Position numbers and translations under genes: made by a program
Assembly (NCBI GenBank): GCA_963798795.1
Contig: CAWCUZ010000001.1
Span: 620,001-684,000 of the forward strand
DNA length: 64,000 nt
From: CAWCUZ01 sp963798795
GTDB taxonomy: Bacteria; Acidobacteriota; Vicinamibacteria; Vicinamibacterales; SCN-69-37
Direction: 5' to 3'
Notes under the pieces: generated by a model
What the model was told of the DNA's origin: nothing
Database searches by the model: none
The model's input: only the letters and a program-made list of their open reading frames with translations
Shown: in pieces, positions 17,491 through 27,154 of the stretch
Layout of the letters: every line of letters begins with the position of its first letter
How positions within the stretch are numbered: the stretch's first letter is position 1

Positions 17491-17674
17491 CAGAACAACT
17501 ACAGCCTCGAGGAGCGGAAGCACGACGCGGTGGTGGACTACTGCGCCTCGGCCGGCATCGTGTTCGTGCCCTTCTTTCCGCTGCGCGGCGCGGACGCGCC
17601 GCGCGTTCGCGCGATCGCCGATCGGCATCGGGCGACGCCCACCCAGATCGCGCTGGCGTGGCTGCTGCGCCGGT
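17491..17674 (+). pseudogene. aldo/keto reductase fragment
   Basis: Reads QNNYSLEERKHDAVVDYC, then IVFVPFFPLRG, then PTQIALAWLLRRS from the first base after repeat copy C. These are the late strands of the aldo/keto reductase barrel (VQNxYN..., AWLL). Both the N-terminal 150 residues and the C-terminus are missing; near 17675 it runs into a PadR fragment in another frame. Confidence 0.7.
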
Positions 17675-17867
17675 CACGTCGCTCGCGCGGCTGGAAGAGA
17701 AAGGCCTCATCGCCACGCGCACCCCGACGCCGGACGCGGGCCAGCGCGGGCGACCGCGGCGGTATTCGCGCCTGACGCCGCGCGGCCGCGAGGCGCTGCG
17801 ACACTCGACCGCGATGCTGCAGCGCATGATGGCGGGCGTGAAGCTCGACCCGAGGCCGTCGAAATGA
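17675..17867 (+). pseudogene. PadR-family regulator, C-terminal fragment
   Basis: TSLARLEEKGLIATRTPTP, then RGRPRRYSRLTPRGREALR is the wing of a PadR regulator; the recognition helix half is missing. It ends with TGA overlapping the ATG of the next ADOP gene by four bases (ATGA), so it was the partner regulator of that permease. Confidence 0.75.
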
Positions 17868-19492
17868 CGCCGCCGCGTGTCGCCGCCGCCGTACTGCGCG
17901 CCATCCTGCATCCCAGCGATCGCGGCGTGGCGCTGGCCGACCTGCACGAGGAATTCGACGAACGCTGCGACCGCGACGGGGTCGCGTCGGCGCGACGATG
18001 GTACCGCGCGCAGGCACGCCACTCGATCGCGCCCGCGCTCCGACGACGGGTCGGCTGGAGATCGTACGGACGGCCATCCCTCGCCGTGGAACTGAAATGG
18101 GCGTGGCGCGGTCTGCGCGCGCGGCGGTCGGGCGCGCTGGCGCACATCGTGCTCATGGCGATCGCGGTCGGCGCGGCGAATCCCATCGATCTCGACGGCC
18201 GGACAGTCGTCTTCATGGCCGTCGTCGCGCTCTTCGCCACGATGGTGACGTCGCTGCCGGTCGCCTGGCGCGTCGCCCGGCCGGTCATGGCCGACGCGAT
18301 TCGTCGTGCGTCGTCGGGGTTGACCGTGTCTCGCCGTCAGGTGTTCACGCACCATGCGCCGATTGGCGTGCAGGTGACGTTGTCCATCGTGCTTCTGATC
18401 GGCGCGACGCTCTTTGTCCGCAGCTATGCCGCGCGCCTGGGCACGAAGGGCTACGACAGCGCCAACCTCGTCACCTTGACGCTGACGCACCCGCGCGGCA
18501 CCGCGCGCTCCGCGGCCGATCTCGAGCAAGCCGTCATGGCGCGACTCCAGGGAGCGCCCGCCGTGAAGTCGTTCGCGCGCACGTCGCGGCTCCTGCCGGG
18601 AGGGCCGCGCGGCGGCGAGGCGGCGCCGCTGTGGATCGAGGGCCACGCGTCGCCTTCCGCTCGGCTCGCGCAGACCGCGTACGACGTCGACTCGATCTAT
18701 TTCGACACGATCGGCATACGTCTCGTCAGCGGCCGGGCGCCGCGACTCGGCGATCCGCCGAGCCTCGTGGTCGTCGACGAGTCGTTCGCGCGGCGATTCT
18801 GGCCCGGCGGAAACGCCGTCGGCGCGCGCTACTCGCTCGGAAGCGCGACGGCGCCCGGGCGGGACTCGCTCGAGATTGTCGGCGTCGCGTCGCACGTCGG
18901 ACTCGACACGGCCGAGATGCCGCAGGGCGGCGAGATCTTCCTCGTGCATCACGCGCTCGCGCGGGATGCCGCGCCGCTGACATTCGTCATCCGGCTCGCC
19001 GCGCCGGCAGGATGGCCCGACGTGCTCACGGCGATTCGCGCGGACGCGGGCGGCGCGATCGTGCAGTCGGCGGCGATGGACGACCGTTACGCCGACTCGT
19101 ACGGCGACACCCGCATTGCCGCCGGTCTGGGCACGAGTTTCGCTCTCATCGCCCTTCTGGTCGCGATGGTCGGCATGTACGGCGTCACCAGCCGCGTCGT
19201 CGCCGGCCGCGCGCGCGAGATCGGCGTGCGCGTCGCGCTCGGCGCCGATCGCCGCGACGTGCACCGCCTCGTGCGTCGCCCGATCGCCGCCTTCGTCGCC
19301 GCCGGGGCGCTCATCGGCATCGGCATCGCGCTCGCGGCGTCACGGTGGCTCGGCGCGCAGCTGTTCGGCGTGCCGGCGATCGATCCCGCGACCTACGTCG
19401 GCGTCACGGTCCTGCTCGGTCTCGCCGCGGTCGCCGCCGCAGGCTCGCCGGCGGCGCGGATCGATCCGATCGTCACGCTTCGCGCCGACTAG
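17864..19492 (+). CDS. ADOP-family permease with large in-frame internal deletion
   Basis: 542 aa instead of the usual 800-900. The N-terminal cytoplasmic part (LHPSDRGVALADLHEEFDER) and the start of the first helix (LAHIVLMAIAVGAAN) are followed at once by PIDLDGRTVVFMAVVALFATM, which belongs to the end of the first FtsX block. The first periplasmic core and two helices, about 250-300 residues, are gone, yet the frame is open. The second half is normal (FVRSYAARLGTKGYDSANLV, VVAGRAREIGVRVALGAD, ARIDPIVTLRAD). Probably inactive. Confidence 0.8.
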   Translation: MTPPRVAAAVLRAILHPSDRGVALADLHEEFDERCDRDGVASARRWYRAQARHSIAPALRRRVGWRSYGRPSLAVELKWAWRGLRARRSGALAHIVLMAIAVGAANPIDLDGRTVVFMAVVALFATMVTSLPVAWRVARPVMADAIRRASSGLTVSRRQVFTHHAPIGVQVTLSIVLLIGATLFVRSYAARLGTKGYDSANLVTLTLTHPRGTARSAADLEQAVMARLQGAPAVKSFARTSRLLPGGPRGGEAAPLWIEGHASPSARLAQTAYDVDSIYFDTIGIRLVSGRAPRLGDPPSLVVVDESFARRFWPGGNAVGARYSLGSATAPGRDSLEIVGVASHVGLDTAEMPQGGEIFLVHHALARDAAPLTFVIRLAAPAGWPDVLTAIRADAGGAIVQSAAMDDRYADSYGDTRIAAGLGTSFALIALLVAMVGMYGVTSRVVAGRAREIGVRVALGADRRDVHRLVRRPIAAFVAAGALIGIGIALAASRWLGAQLFGVPAIDPATYVGVTVLLGLAAVAAAGSPAARIDPIVTLRAD

Positions 19493-19493
19493 C

Positions 19494-19789
19494 TTGCGAC
19501 GGACGGCCTCGTCAGCCAGATCCAGGACGACCGGCAGGCCGGCCGACGGAGGGAGACCGCGGTCGACTGGCAGGTGATCCTCACGATCGCCGGAGACCTG
19601 TCGATCGTCCACTCCAGGAAGCACCTGACGCGGAGCCTCGATCTGCTCCATGTGGCCTCGGCACTGGCGTTGAAATGCGAGCGCTTTGTCTCGGGCGATC
19701 GCCGCCAACTCCAGACGGCCCGCGCCGCGAAACTGCGCGCCATCGATATCGCGAGATCTCGAGGCGGCGCCAGCGGCCGCCGGCGTTAG
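19494..19789 (+). pseudogene. PIN-domain (VapC-like) toxin, C-terminal fragment
   Basis: Contains RSLDLLHVASALALKCERFVSGD followed by RRQLQTARAAKLR, the C-terminal half of a PIN RNase with the third and fourth acidic residues (SLD...SGDRRQ). No start codon with the N-terminal catalytic Asp is present; homology begins directly after the preceding ADOP stop. No VapB partner is seen. Confidence 0.65.
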
Positions 19790-19887
19790 GGCCCGTCAGG
19801 AAATAACTGCGCCAATTCTGGGCGTCGAGGCGCCCGGCCCGGCAGGACGCGAGCGCACCGGTCGACGACCGGGAGCGCCGTCGAGCG

Positions 19888-20199
19888 CTACGACGCGCGC
19901 CGGGCGGCGCGCCGAACCGCTTCGTGCAGGTCCCAGTCCGCCTGCAGCCGCATCCACAACTGCGGAGACGTCTTCAGCAGTCGCGCCAATCGCAACGCGG
20001 TGTCCGCGGTGATCCCACGCTTCCCCAGCACGATCTCGTTCAACCTGTTGAGTGAGATCCCCAGGCGGCGGGCCGCCTCGAGTTGACCGAGCCCGAGAGG
20101 CCCGAGATATTCCTCCAGCAGGATCTCGCCTGGCGAGATGGCCGGTCCAAGCCAGTCGGCCGCCCTAGTGATAGTCTTCGACGCGGACTTCGAACGCAT
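19888..20199 (-). CDS. higA: HigA-family antitoxin
   Basis: 103 aa XRE-type protein: PAISPGEILLEEYLGPLGL, then a HTH (QLEAARRLGISLNRLNEIVLGKRG split over two helices), and TADTALRLARLLKTSPQLWMRLQADWDL, all hallmarks of HigA antitoxins of the HigBA (plasmid maintenance) type. It is cotranscribed behind higB with a 35-base overlap. It neutralises HigB and, by family precedent, represses the operon through the palindrome upstream of higB. Confidence 0.92.
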   Translation of the reverse strand: MRSKSASKTITRAADWLGPAISPGEILLEEYLGPLGLGQLEAARRLGISLNRLNEIVLGKRGITADTALRLARLLKTSPQLWMRLQADWDLHEAVRRAARRAS

Positions 20200-20455
20200 G
20201 GCCGTTCTCCCAACGGAATGTCAATCGATACTGCTCATTGACTCGGATGCTGTGCCGGCCCGCCTGGTCGCCTCTCAGCAGCTCGAGGCGATTCCCCGAC
20301 GGCACGACGAGATCGTCCAGCCGCCCGGCCGCGTCAATCACTTTCATCTTGCGCTGCACCACACGCCACAACTGACGCGGGACCCGTCGAGCGGCTCGGG
20401 TGTTGCGGTCTCGAAACAGGTCGGCCGACGTGTCATCGGAGAATGACTGAATCAC
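20165..20455 (-). CDS. higB: HigB-family mRNA interferase toxin
   Basis: 96 aa RelE/ParE-fold toxin: MIQSFSDDTSADLFRDRN, RRVPRQLWRVVQRKMKVIDAA, LRGDQAGRHSIRVNEQYRLTFRWENGHAFEVRVEDYH. The C-terminal strand RxNxQYRLxF is typical of HigB killer proteins that cleave mRNA on the ribosome. Toxin-first gene order is usual for HigBA. The module appears complete. Confidence 0.92.
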   Translation of the reverse strand: MIQSFSDDTSADLFRDRNTRAARRVPRQLWRVVQRKMKVIDAAGRLDDLVVPSGNRLELLRGDQAGRHSIRVNEQYRLTFRWENGHAFEVRVEDYH

Positions 20456-20467
20456 CGTCGATTACAT

Positions 20468-20488
20468 ATTACACGATTACCGTGTAAT
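20468..20488 (-). promoter_or_regulatory. higB: putative HigA operator
   Basis: Perfect inverted repeat ATTACACG-ATTAC-CGTGTAAT, 13 bases upstream of the higB start codon, in an AT-rich patch. Position and symmetry fit an autoregulatory HigA site. Confidence 0.7.
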
Positions 20489-20512
20489 TCGTCAAGTCAA
20501 GCGCCAGCGCTG

Positions 20513-20706
20513 GCGAGCGATGTTTCGCCGGCGCCCTGATCCGCGCCGGCGCCGGCGCGATGTCCGGCGCCTTCTGGGGCACCGTGATCGGCGCGGCCCT
20601 GCCGCGCACCCGCACGATCTACGAGGCCCCCGGATCGCCGGAAGTGCGCCTGCGGCCGCTCATTTCCGGCCAGGTCAGAGGGCTGCAGATCCGCATTCGA
20701 TTCTGA
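20513..20706 (+). pseudogene. C-terminal fragment of an unrecognised protein
   Basis: Frame reading LIRAGAGAMSGAFWGTVIG, then RTRTIYEAPGSPEVRLRPLISGQ and a stop at 704-706 of this kilobase. Glycine-zipper-like helix followed by a basic tail. No start codon with ribosome binding site; 5' part missing. Function unknown. Confidence 0.4.
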
Positions 20707-20735
20707 GCGCGAGCAGGTGTGAATTCCCGGTGCGC

Positions 20736-20754
20736 CGCCGGGTTTGACCCGGCG
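20736..20754 (+). terminator. GC-rich hairpin downstream of the fragment
   Basis: CGCCGGGT / ACCCGGCG perfect 8-bp stem with a three-base loop, 30 bases after the stop. There is no T-run, so termination activity is uncertain. Confidence 0.4.
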
Positions 20755-20758
20755 CCCG

Positions 20759-20851
20759 GAGAATAGGCCGCATTAGCCAACATGACCGCCGTTCTCAGAC
20801 GTCCGTCGCCGATCGTGCCCGTTTCCCTACCCCCTCTTCTCTCTGACACAG
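20759..20851 (+). repeat. 93-bp dispersed repeat, copy E
   Basis: Full-length copy of the C/E subfamily. The sucA homology starts at the next base; the left flank is unrelated. Confidence 0.9.
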
Positions 20852-22389
20852 CTCTACGAGAAATACCGGCGCGATCCCCGGTCGGTCGACGCGGACACCC
20901 GAGCGCTGTTTGCGGCGCTCCCTCCACCCGAGTCCGACTCCGACATCTCCGACACGAAGGACCCTGGACCGCGGACCGAGGACCGTCAGTACTGCGGACC
21001 GCGGACTGCGGCCCCCGGACCCGTCTCTCAATCCCCTCCGGGTCGTCGGCGCCGCGAATCTGGCGATGTGCATCCGGCGCTACGGTCACCTGGCGGCGCA
21101 GATCGATCCGCTTGGCACCCGCCCGCTCGGCGATCCCACGCTCGAGCCCGCGACCCACGGCGTCACCGAAGACGACCTGCGGGCGATGCCGGGCAACCTC
21201 ATCGCCGGCACGCTCGCCGAGGGGAGCACGTCGCTCTGGGACGTGTTCGTGCGCCTGCGCGACATCTACTGCTCGACGACGGGCTACGACTTCGCCCACA
21301 TCTTCGTCGTCGACGAACGCCGCTGGCTGCGCGAAGCCATCGAGACGGGACGTTTCCGCGGGCCGGCCGACCCGATCGATCCGATCGCGCTGCTCGATCG
21401 GCCGACCGAGATCGAGGCCTTCGAAACATTCCTGCACCGGACGTTTCCCGGCAAGACGCGGTTTTCGATCGAAGGCCTCGACATGCTCGTGCCGATCCTC
21501 GACGAGGTCATCACCGAGGCGGCGGAGTTCGGGATCCGGCAGGCGTTCATCGGCATGGCGCATCGCGGCCGGCTGAACGTGATGGCGCACGTTCGAGTTC
21601 GGCTACAGCATCCAGGCCGGACGACAGCTGGTCATCTGGGAGGCGCAGTACGGCGACTTCGTGAACGGCGCGCAGGTGATGCTCGACGAGTTCCTCCTGT
21701 CCGCCCGGGCCAAGTGGGGGCAGGAGCCGTCGCTCGTCCGGCTCCTGCCGCACGCCTACGAGGGGCAGGGCCCCGACCACGCGAGCGCGCGGCCCGAGCG
21801 CTTCCTGCAACTGGCCGCGGACATCAACATGCGGGTCGCCAATTGCACGACGGCCGCGCAGTACTTCCACCTGCTGCGCCGCCAGGCCGCGCTGCTCGAG
21901 GACGATCCACTGCCGCTCATCGTCCTCAGCCCGAAGAGCCTGCTGCGGCACCCGTTCGTGGCGTCGCGGCCGCGCGATTTGTCCGAGGGCCGCTGGCAGC
22001 AGGTCATCGACGACCCGGACGTGACGCCGGCCGACGTCCGCCGGCTGCTGTTCTGTTCCGGCAAGATCGCGGTGGACCTGCTGACGAGCGACGCGCGCGC
22101 GAAGAGCGGCGAGGTCGCGGTGTGCCGCATCGAGCAGTTGTACCCGTTGCCGGTGCGCGACATGGTGCGCGCGATCGAGCGGTACACGACGCTCGAGCAG
22201 ATCGTCTGGATCCAGGAGGAACCGGAGAACATGGGCGCGTGGGAGTTCGTCCGGCCGTCGCTCGAGGGGCTGGTCGGGCGGCGCCGGCTCTCCGTGCTCG
22301 CGCGGCCGCGCAGTTCCAGCCCCGCTGAGGGCTCCGCCGTGATGCACCAGCAGAATCAGGCGCGCCTGGTGCGCAGGGATTCGATTTGA
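20852..22389 (+). pseudogene. sucA: 2-oxoglutarate dehydrogenase E1, truncated and internally deleted
   Basis: LYEKYRRDPRSVDADTRALF is the start of E1o (thiamine-dependent decarboxylase of the TCA-cycle complex), minus its first residues, which are replaced by repeat copy E. A frame change near 21040 leads to CIRRYGHLAAQIDPLG, and homology continues to FIGMAHRGRLNVMAHV. At about 21590 it jumps to FGYSIQAGRQLVIWEAQYGDF in another frame, deleting some 380 residues including the thiamine-diphosphate site. The C-terminus (LLPHAYEGQGPDHASARPER, SPKSLLRHP, WIQEEPENMGAWEFV) is intact. As it stands it cannot be catalytic. It is followed by sucB. Confidence 0.88.
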
Positions 22390-22434
22390 CACTGAAGACC
22401 TCCAGCGCCGCCGTCCGCGGCTAGCAAGGTGCCC

Positions 22435-23684
22435 ATGTCCGAGAACATCGTCGTTCCCGAGGTCGGCGAGTCCATCGTGGACGCGCGAGTCGCGAAGTGG
22501 CTGAAGAAGGAGGGCGACGCCGTCACCGCCGGCGAGGCGCTCGTCGAGCTGGAGACCGACAAGGTCGACGTCGAAGTCGCCGCGCCGCGCTCCGGCGTGA
22601 TCGAGAAGATCCTCCATGGCGACGGCGACGACGTGAAGATCGGGGACGTGATCGGGCTGATCTCAGGTACGACGGGTACGACGGGTACGTCGGGTACGAC
22701 GGGGACGAAGAGTGGGGCTTCGGCGGCGGCATCCTCCGGACCGTCCCCGGAGCAGCCGTCCCCGGAGCAGCCGTCCCCGGCGAAGCCTGCCCCGGCGAAG
22801 GCGAGAAGCGCCCCGGCGGCGACGCCGTCTGCGCGGAGGATGGCGCGCGAGCGCGACGTCGCGCTGAGCGACGTCAAGACCGAGGGTCCGCGCGTGACCA
22901 AGGAAGACGTCGAACGGAGTCTCGACACGGCGCCGGCTGCCCGCCCGACCGCCGCGGCCCCGCCGTCACCCTCGCCCGCGGGCGACCGGCGCGAGACCCG
23001 CGAACGGATGTCGAAGCGGCGCGCCACGATCGCGCGCCGGCTCGTCGAGGCCCAGCAGACCGCCGCCATGCTCACCACCTTCAACGAGGTGGACATGACC
23101 GCGGTCATGGCCCGGCGCGAGCGCCACAAGGAATCCTTCAAGGCGCGCTACGGCACGTCGCTCGGCATCGCGTCCTTCTTCGTCAAGGGCGTCGTCACGG
23201 CCCTTCGGGAGGTTCCGCGGTTGAACGCGGAAATCCAGGGCGACGAGATGGTGCTGAAGCACTACTACGACATCGGCATGGCGGTCGCGGCCGAGGAAGG
23301 CCTCGTCGTGCCGGTCCTCCGCGACGCGGATTGCATGTCGTTCGCGACGATCGAGACCGCCATTCGCCGGTTCGCCGGCAAGGCCAAGGACGGGACGCTC
23401 ACGCTCGACGACATCCGCGGCGGCAGCTTCAGCATCACGAATGGCGGCGTGTTCGGATCCCTCATGAGCACGCCGATCCTCAACCCGCCGCAGGTGGCGA
23501 TCCTCGGCCTGCACGCCATCAGGGAGCGCCCGTCGGCGCAAACGGCCAGGTCGTGCTCCGGCCGATGATGTACACCGCCCTCACCTACGACCACCGGATC
23601 GTCGACGGATCCGAGGCCGTGCGGTTCCTCGTCCGCGTGCGCGAGCTCGTCGAGGATCCCGCGGCGCTGCTGGTCGAGTCGTGA
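22435..23684 (+). CDS. sucB: dihydrolipoamide succinyltransferase (2-oxoglutarate dehydrogenase E2), one frameshift
   Basis: Domains in order: lipoyl domain (residues 1-76; ETDKVD with lipoyl-Lys 43), a Thr-Gly/Pro-Ser-Glu-Gln linker built from short tandem repeats (22670-22800), a peripheral subunit-binding domain (PSARRMARERDV...), and the catalytic domain (RRATIARRLVEAQQTAAMLTTF...SFSITNGGVFGSL). A frameshift near 23532 moves to the frame with the catalytic DHRIVDG and the end at 23684. It transfers succinyl groups from lipoate to CoA in the cytoplasm. ATG 22435 starts the conserved MSENIVVPEVGES; a GTG lies two codons earlier. Operon with sucA. Confidence 0.92.
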
Positions 23685-23790
23685 TCGGGCCGGCCGCCAG
23701 GGAACCGTTGCCGCGGTGGCGACTGGCGTCGAGTGGCGCGCCGCGGTAGCATTCGAGCACCTTGCACGATCCCGACCTGAGAGGACGTGG

Positions 23791-26700
23791 ATGATCGGCC
23801 CTCCAGACGGCCACCCCCGCGGCCTCGGCGACGCCGATCCGTGGAGCACCGTCGCACACGCGGGATATTGTCGCCCGCGCGCCTTACGCCCGGCCGAACC
23901 GCCACGTCAGGCGGCGATGACCGTCTCCCGCGTGCCACCGGCCGATGTCGATCGGCGTGGCCTTGGGTTCATGTCGGTCTGCGCCTACAACCATCTCCAT
24001 TACGCGCGCGTCCTGTTTGCGTCGCTGCGCGCCTCCCATCCGGATCTTCCGTGTTTCCTGGTCATCGCCGACGCGGAGCATCATCCGTCGGTGTCCATTC
24101 CCGGCGTGAGCATCATGGCGCCGCGCGATTTCGGCGACACCACCTTCGAGTTCCTCGCCCTGAAGTACTCGGCCACCGATCTCTGCTGCGCGTTGAAAGC
24201 TCTTGCCCTGCGGCACCTGTTTGCGACCGTCCCTCTGCGGAGGATCATCTACGTCGACGCCGACATCTGTGTCTACGCGCGGTTCGATTCGCTGATTGAC
24301 GCCCTCGCCACCGCACCCGCCGTCGTCATTCCGCACGTGCTGGAGCCCTTTCCGCATCCCGAGCGCTTCTGGGAGCGACCCACGCTTGGCGACCTGGCTT
24401 ATGCCGGTGTGATGAACGCGGGCCTGTTCGGGATCGAACTCAGCGAACGGACTCGACGGTTCATCGAGACCTGGTCGGAGATGGTAGCGATGCCCGGCGC
24501 CTTCGTGGCCGCGCTCGGCGGTCAATGGGAACAGAACGCGTTCAACTGGATCACGTCGTTCCTCCCCGGTGTGCGGGTGCACCACGATCCGGCCTACAAC
24601 GTCGCGTACTGGAATCTGCACGAGCGCTCGCTGCGCTGGCGCGGCCTGGATGGCGGCGAGGGCTGGACGGTCGACGGTGCGCCGCTGGTGTGCTTTCACT
24701 TCAGCGGCTACCGCCTCTCGGATCCCATGACGCTGTCCTGGCACGATCGCCGCCACTCGTTGTTCCTGATGCCGTCCGTGGCGCAGCTGGCCGAGGACTA
24801 TGCGCGGCGTCTGCGCGGTCAGGGTCAGGCTCACCACCCGACGACACCCTACGGATTCGACGCCTTTCCGTCGGGCATTCGCATCGACGATCGCATGCGC
24901 CGCCTGTTTCAGGCCGAGGAGAGTCACCTGCGCCTCGACCTCGATCCCTGGACGCCGGCCGGGGAGGCGGCCTACTGTGAAGCGCTGCTCTCCCCGCTCC
25001 CGCACCGTGGCATCATGCCGCTGCTTCTAACGGCGATCTATGACGAACGACCGGATCTGCGACAGGAGTGTCCGGATGCCGACGTCCACGGGTTGGCGGC
25101 CCTCGACTGGTTCCGCGATTTCGGCATTTACGAGTTACGGCTATCAGCAGCTGTTCGACGCATATCGCCAGGTCATTCCGTATCCGCAGCGTGTTCGACC
25201 TCTCGCCGCGCGCCCGCCGGCCCGCCCGCTGCGCGCCGCCTCGATGGCCGAGCCGCGGGATTATGCGAACGAGATTCCCTTCATCTCGCCGATTCAGTTC
25301 GTCCGGCACGTCTACGAGGGCCGCACCGATCTCCGGCGCGAGTTTCCGTGCGTCTTCACCGACGATGCCGAGGGCTTTGCGCGATGGCTCGAACGTCATG
25401 GCCGCGACGAGGTGCTCGTCGATGATCATGGCATTCGGGCCTTCCGGCGCTGCGCCCACGATCGATCGCTTGCCCGCCTGTTTTCCTACGTCAATCGTAC
25501 GGACGGACTGATGACCGCCTGGCCGCTGGCCTTCGTCGGCGAGAACAGGATTGCGTTCGCGCGGGCGCTGATGCGGGGACTCGAACACGGTCTCGAGTAC
25601 ACCCTCGACGACGTCCTGATGTATCTGTGGGTGATGGATCAGGCGCCCTGGCGCGGCTTGCCGTTTGCCCTCGAACTGTCCGGCAATCTTCGCGGCCGCC
25701 CGTCATCGCGCCTGCCGGAGGGACAACGCGCGCTGCTCGCGCCGGTCACCAGCCGCGACGCGCGCATCGCGCACGCGCTCGCGGACTGGCAGAGCGGGCG
25801 CGATACGCCGGCCGATCGGGCCGAAGGCGACCGAATCCGCGCCTGGGAACGGCAGCGTGCCGAACCCGCCAGCGCCGTCGAATACCTGCAGAGCCGGCGT
25901 GGCCGGGTGGTGCCGCCGAGCGATCGGACGGGCGAGGCTTCGGCAGCGAATGTCTTCGGGTACTTCAGGAGTCCGATCGGCCTCGGCGAGATGAGCCGTG
26001 GCATGGAGGCGGCGCTCCGGGCCAATGCCTTCCGCGTCTCGCGCTCGGTGATCGGCAATGTCACCATGGACGAGGACCTGTCGCCAGCGGATTTCATCGG
26101 GACGTTCGACTCCACCGCAGGATTGAACGTCGTCGTCTCCTACCCGCATCTCGACGCGGTGATGGCGCACCTGTATCCGGGCTGGATGTTCGACGGTCGC
26201 CGGAACATCGCCTATCTCGCGTGGGAACAACGCGACGGCAGCCATCACTGGCGCGACGTCTATGCGGGCTTCGATGACATCTGGGCCATCTCGCGGTTCG
26301 CGGCCGACAGCCTCTCGCGATGTCTCGACCGACGGGTGCACACGTTGCCCTGCGTCGTGGACGCATCGTCGCTACCGGCGGCCGGGACCAAGGCCCTGTT
26401 CGGTCTGCGGTCGGATCGCTTCACCGTGCTGTACCTGTTCGACGCCAACAGCTCGATTGAGCGCAAGAACCCCGAGGCGGCCGTGCGGGCCTTCGCAGCC
26501 GCGTTCGAGCCCGACGCACCGGTCGAGCTGTGCCTGAAGATCTCGCACGGCGCCCGACCGGAGCACCGCGCCCGCCTCGACCGGCTGGTTCGCGAGGCGG
26601 CGCAACTCGGCCAGCGGGTGCGTATTCTCGCCGGCCACGACAGCCGGCAGCGCACCCTGCAGCTGATCGGCGCCGTGGACTGCTACATGTCCCTGCATCG

Positions 26701-27098
26701 CGCCGAGGGCTTCGGCTATACGTGCGCCGAGGCCATGGCGTACGGCGTGCCGGTGATCGCGTCGCGGGTACTCGGGCAACCTCGATTTCATGAACGATCA
26801 GAACAGCGTTCTTGTCGATTGCCGCGAGATCGAGGTCGTCCGAGCCGAGGGGCCCTTCGGGCGCGGCTCAGTCTGGGGCGACCCGATTCACGACGCGGCG
26901 GTGGCGGCGCTACGGCGGGTGTATGGCGATCGGGACGCCGCGCGATCGCTTGGTCTCCATGCCGCCGAGACGGTGCGCACGCGGCTCTCGGTCGAGGCCG
27001 TCGCCGCGCAGGCCGCCAGGCTGCTTTCGGGCGGCGGCCTCGACGACGCCAGCGGCAAGGGTCTGAATCCCGAATCGCCCTCGGTGTCCGTCTCGTAG
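23791..27098 (+). CDS. large bifunctional glycosyltransferase (GT-A domain plus GT4 domain), two frameshifts
   Basis: About 1,100 aa when two shifts (near 25130 and 26775) are corrected. The N-terminal domain begins GFMSVCAYNHLHYARVLFASL and has the DxD-bearing IIYVDADICVYARFD of GT-A enzymes. A middle region (25260-25900) has an unassigned alpha-rich sequence. The C-terminal domain is GT4-like: FGYFRSPIGLGEMSRGM, VLYLFDANSSIERKNPEAAV, and the donor-binding HRAEGFGYTCAEAMAYGVPV. It probably adds two sugars to a surface polysaccharide. ATG 23791 has GAGAGG eight bases upstream; ATG 23917 is an alternative. It is not cotranscribed with the sulfatase, which is convergent. Confidence 0.8.
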
Positions 27099-27154
27099 CC
27101 GGTGGATGGCCGATGGATGAAATCCGGCGGCTCAGGCGAGCCGAGCGGGCGGCG

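Noticed and set aside
20736..20754. Strong intrinsic terminator
   Set aside because: The hairpin is perfect but not followed by a T-run; kept only as a low-confidence terminator.
22670..22800. Tandem repeats in sucB as a separate repeat element
   Set aside because: They encode the flexible Thr-Gly and Pro-Ser-Glu-Gln linker between the lipoyl and subunit-binding domains, normal for E2 proteins.
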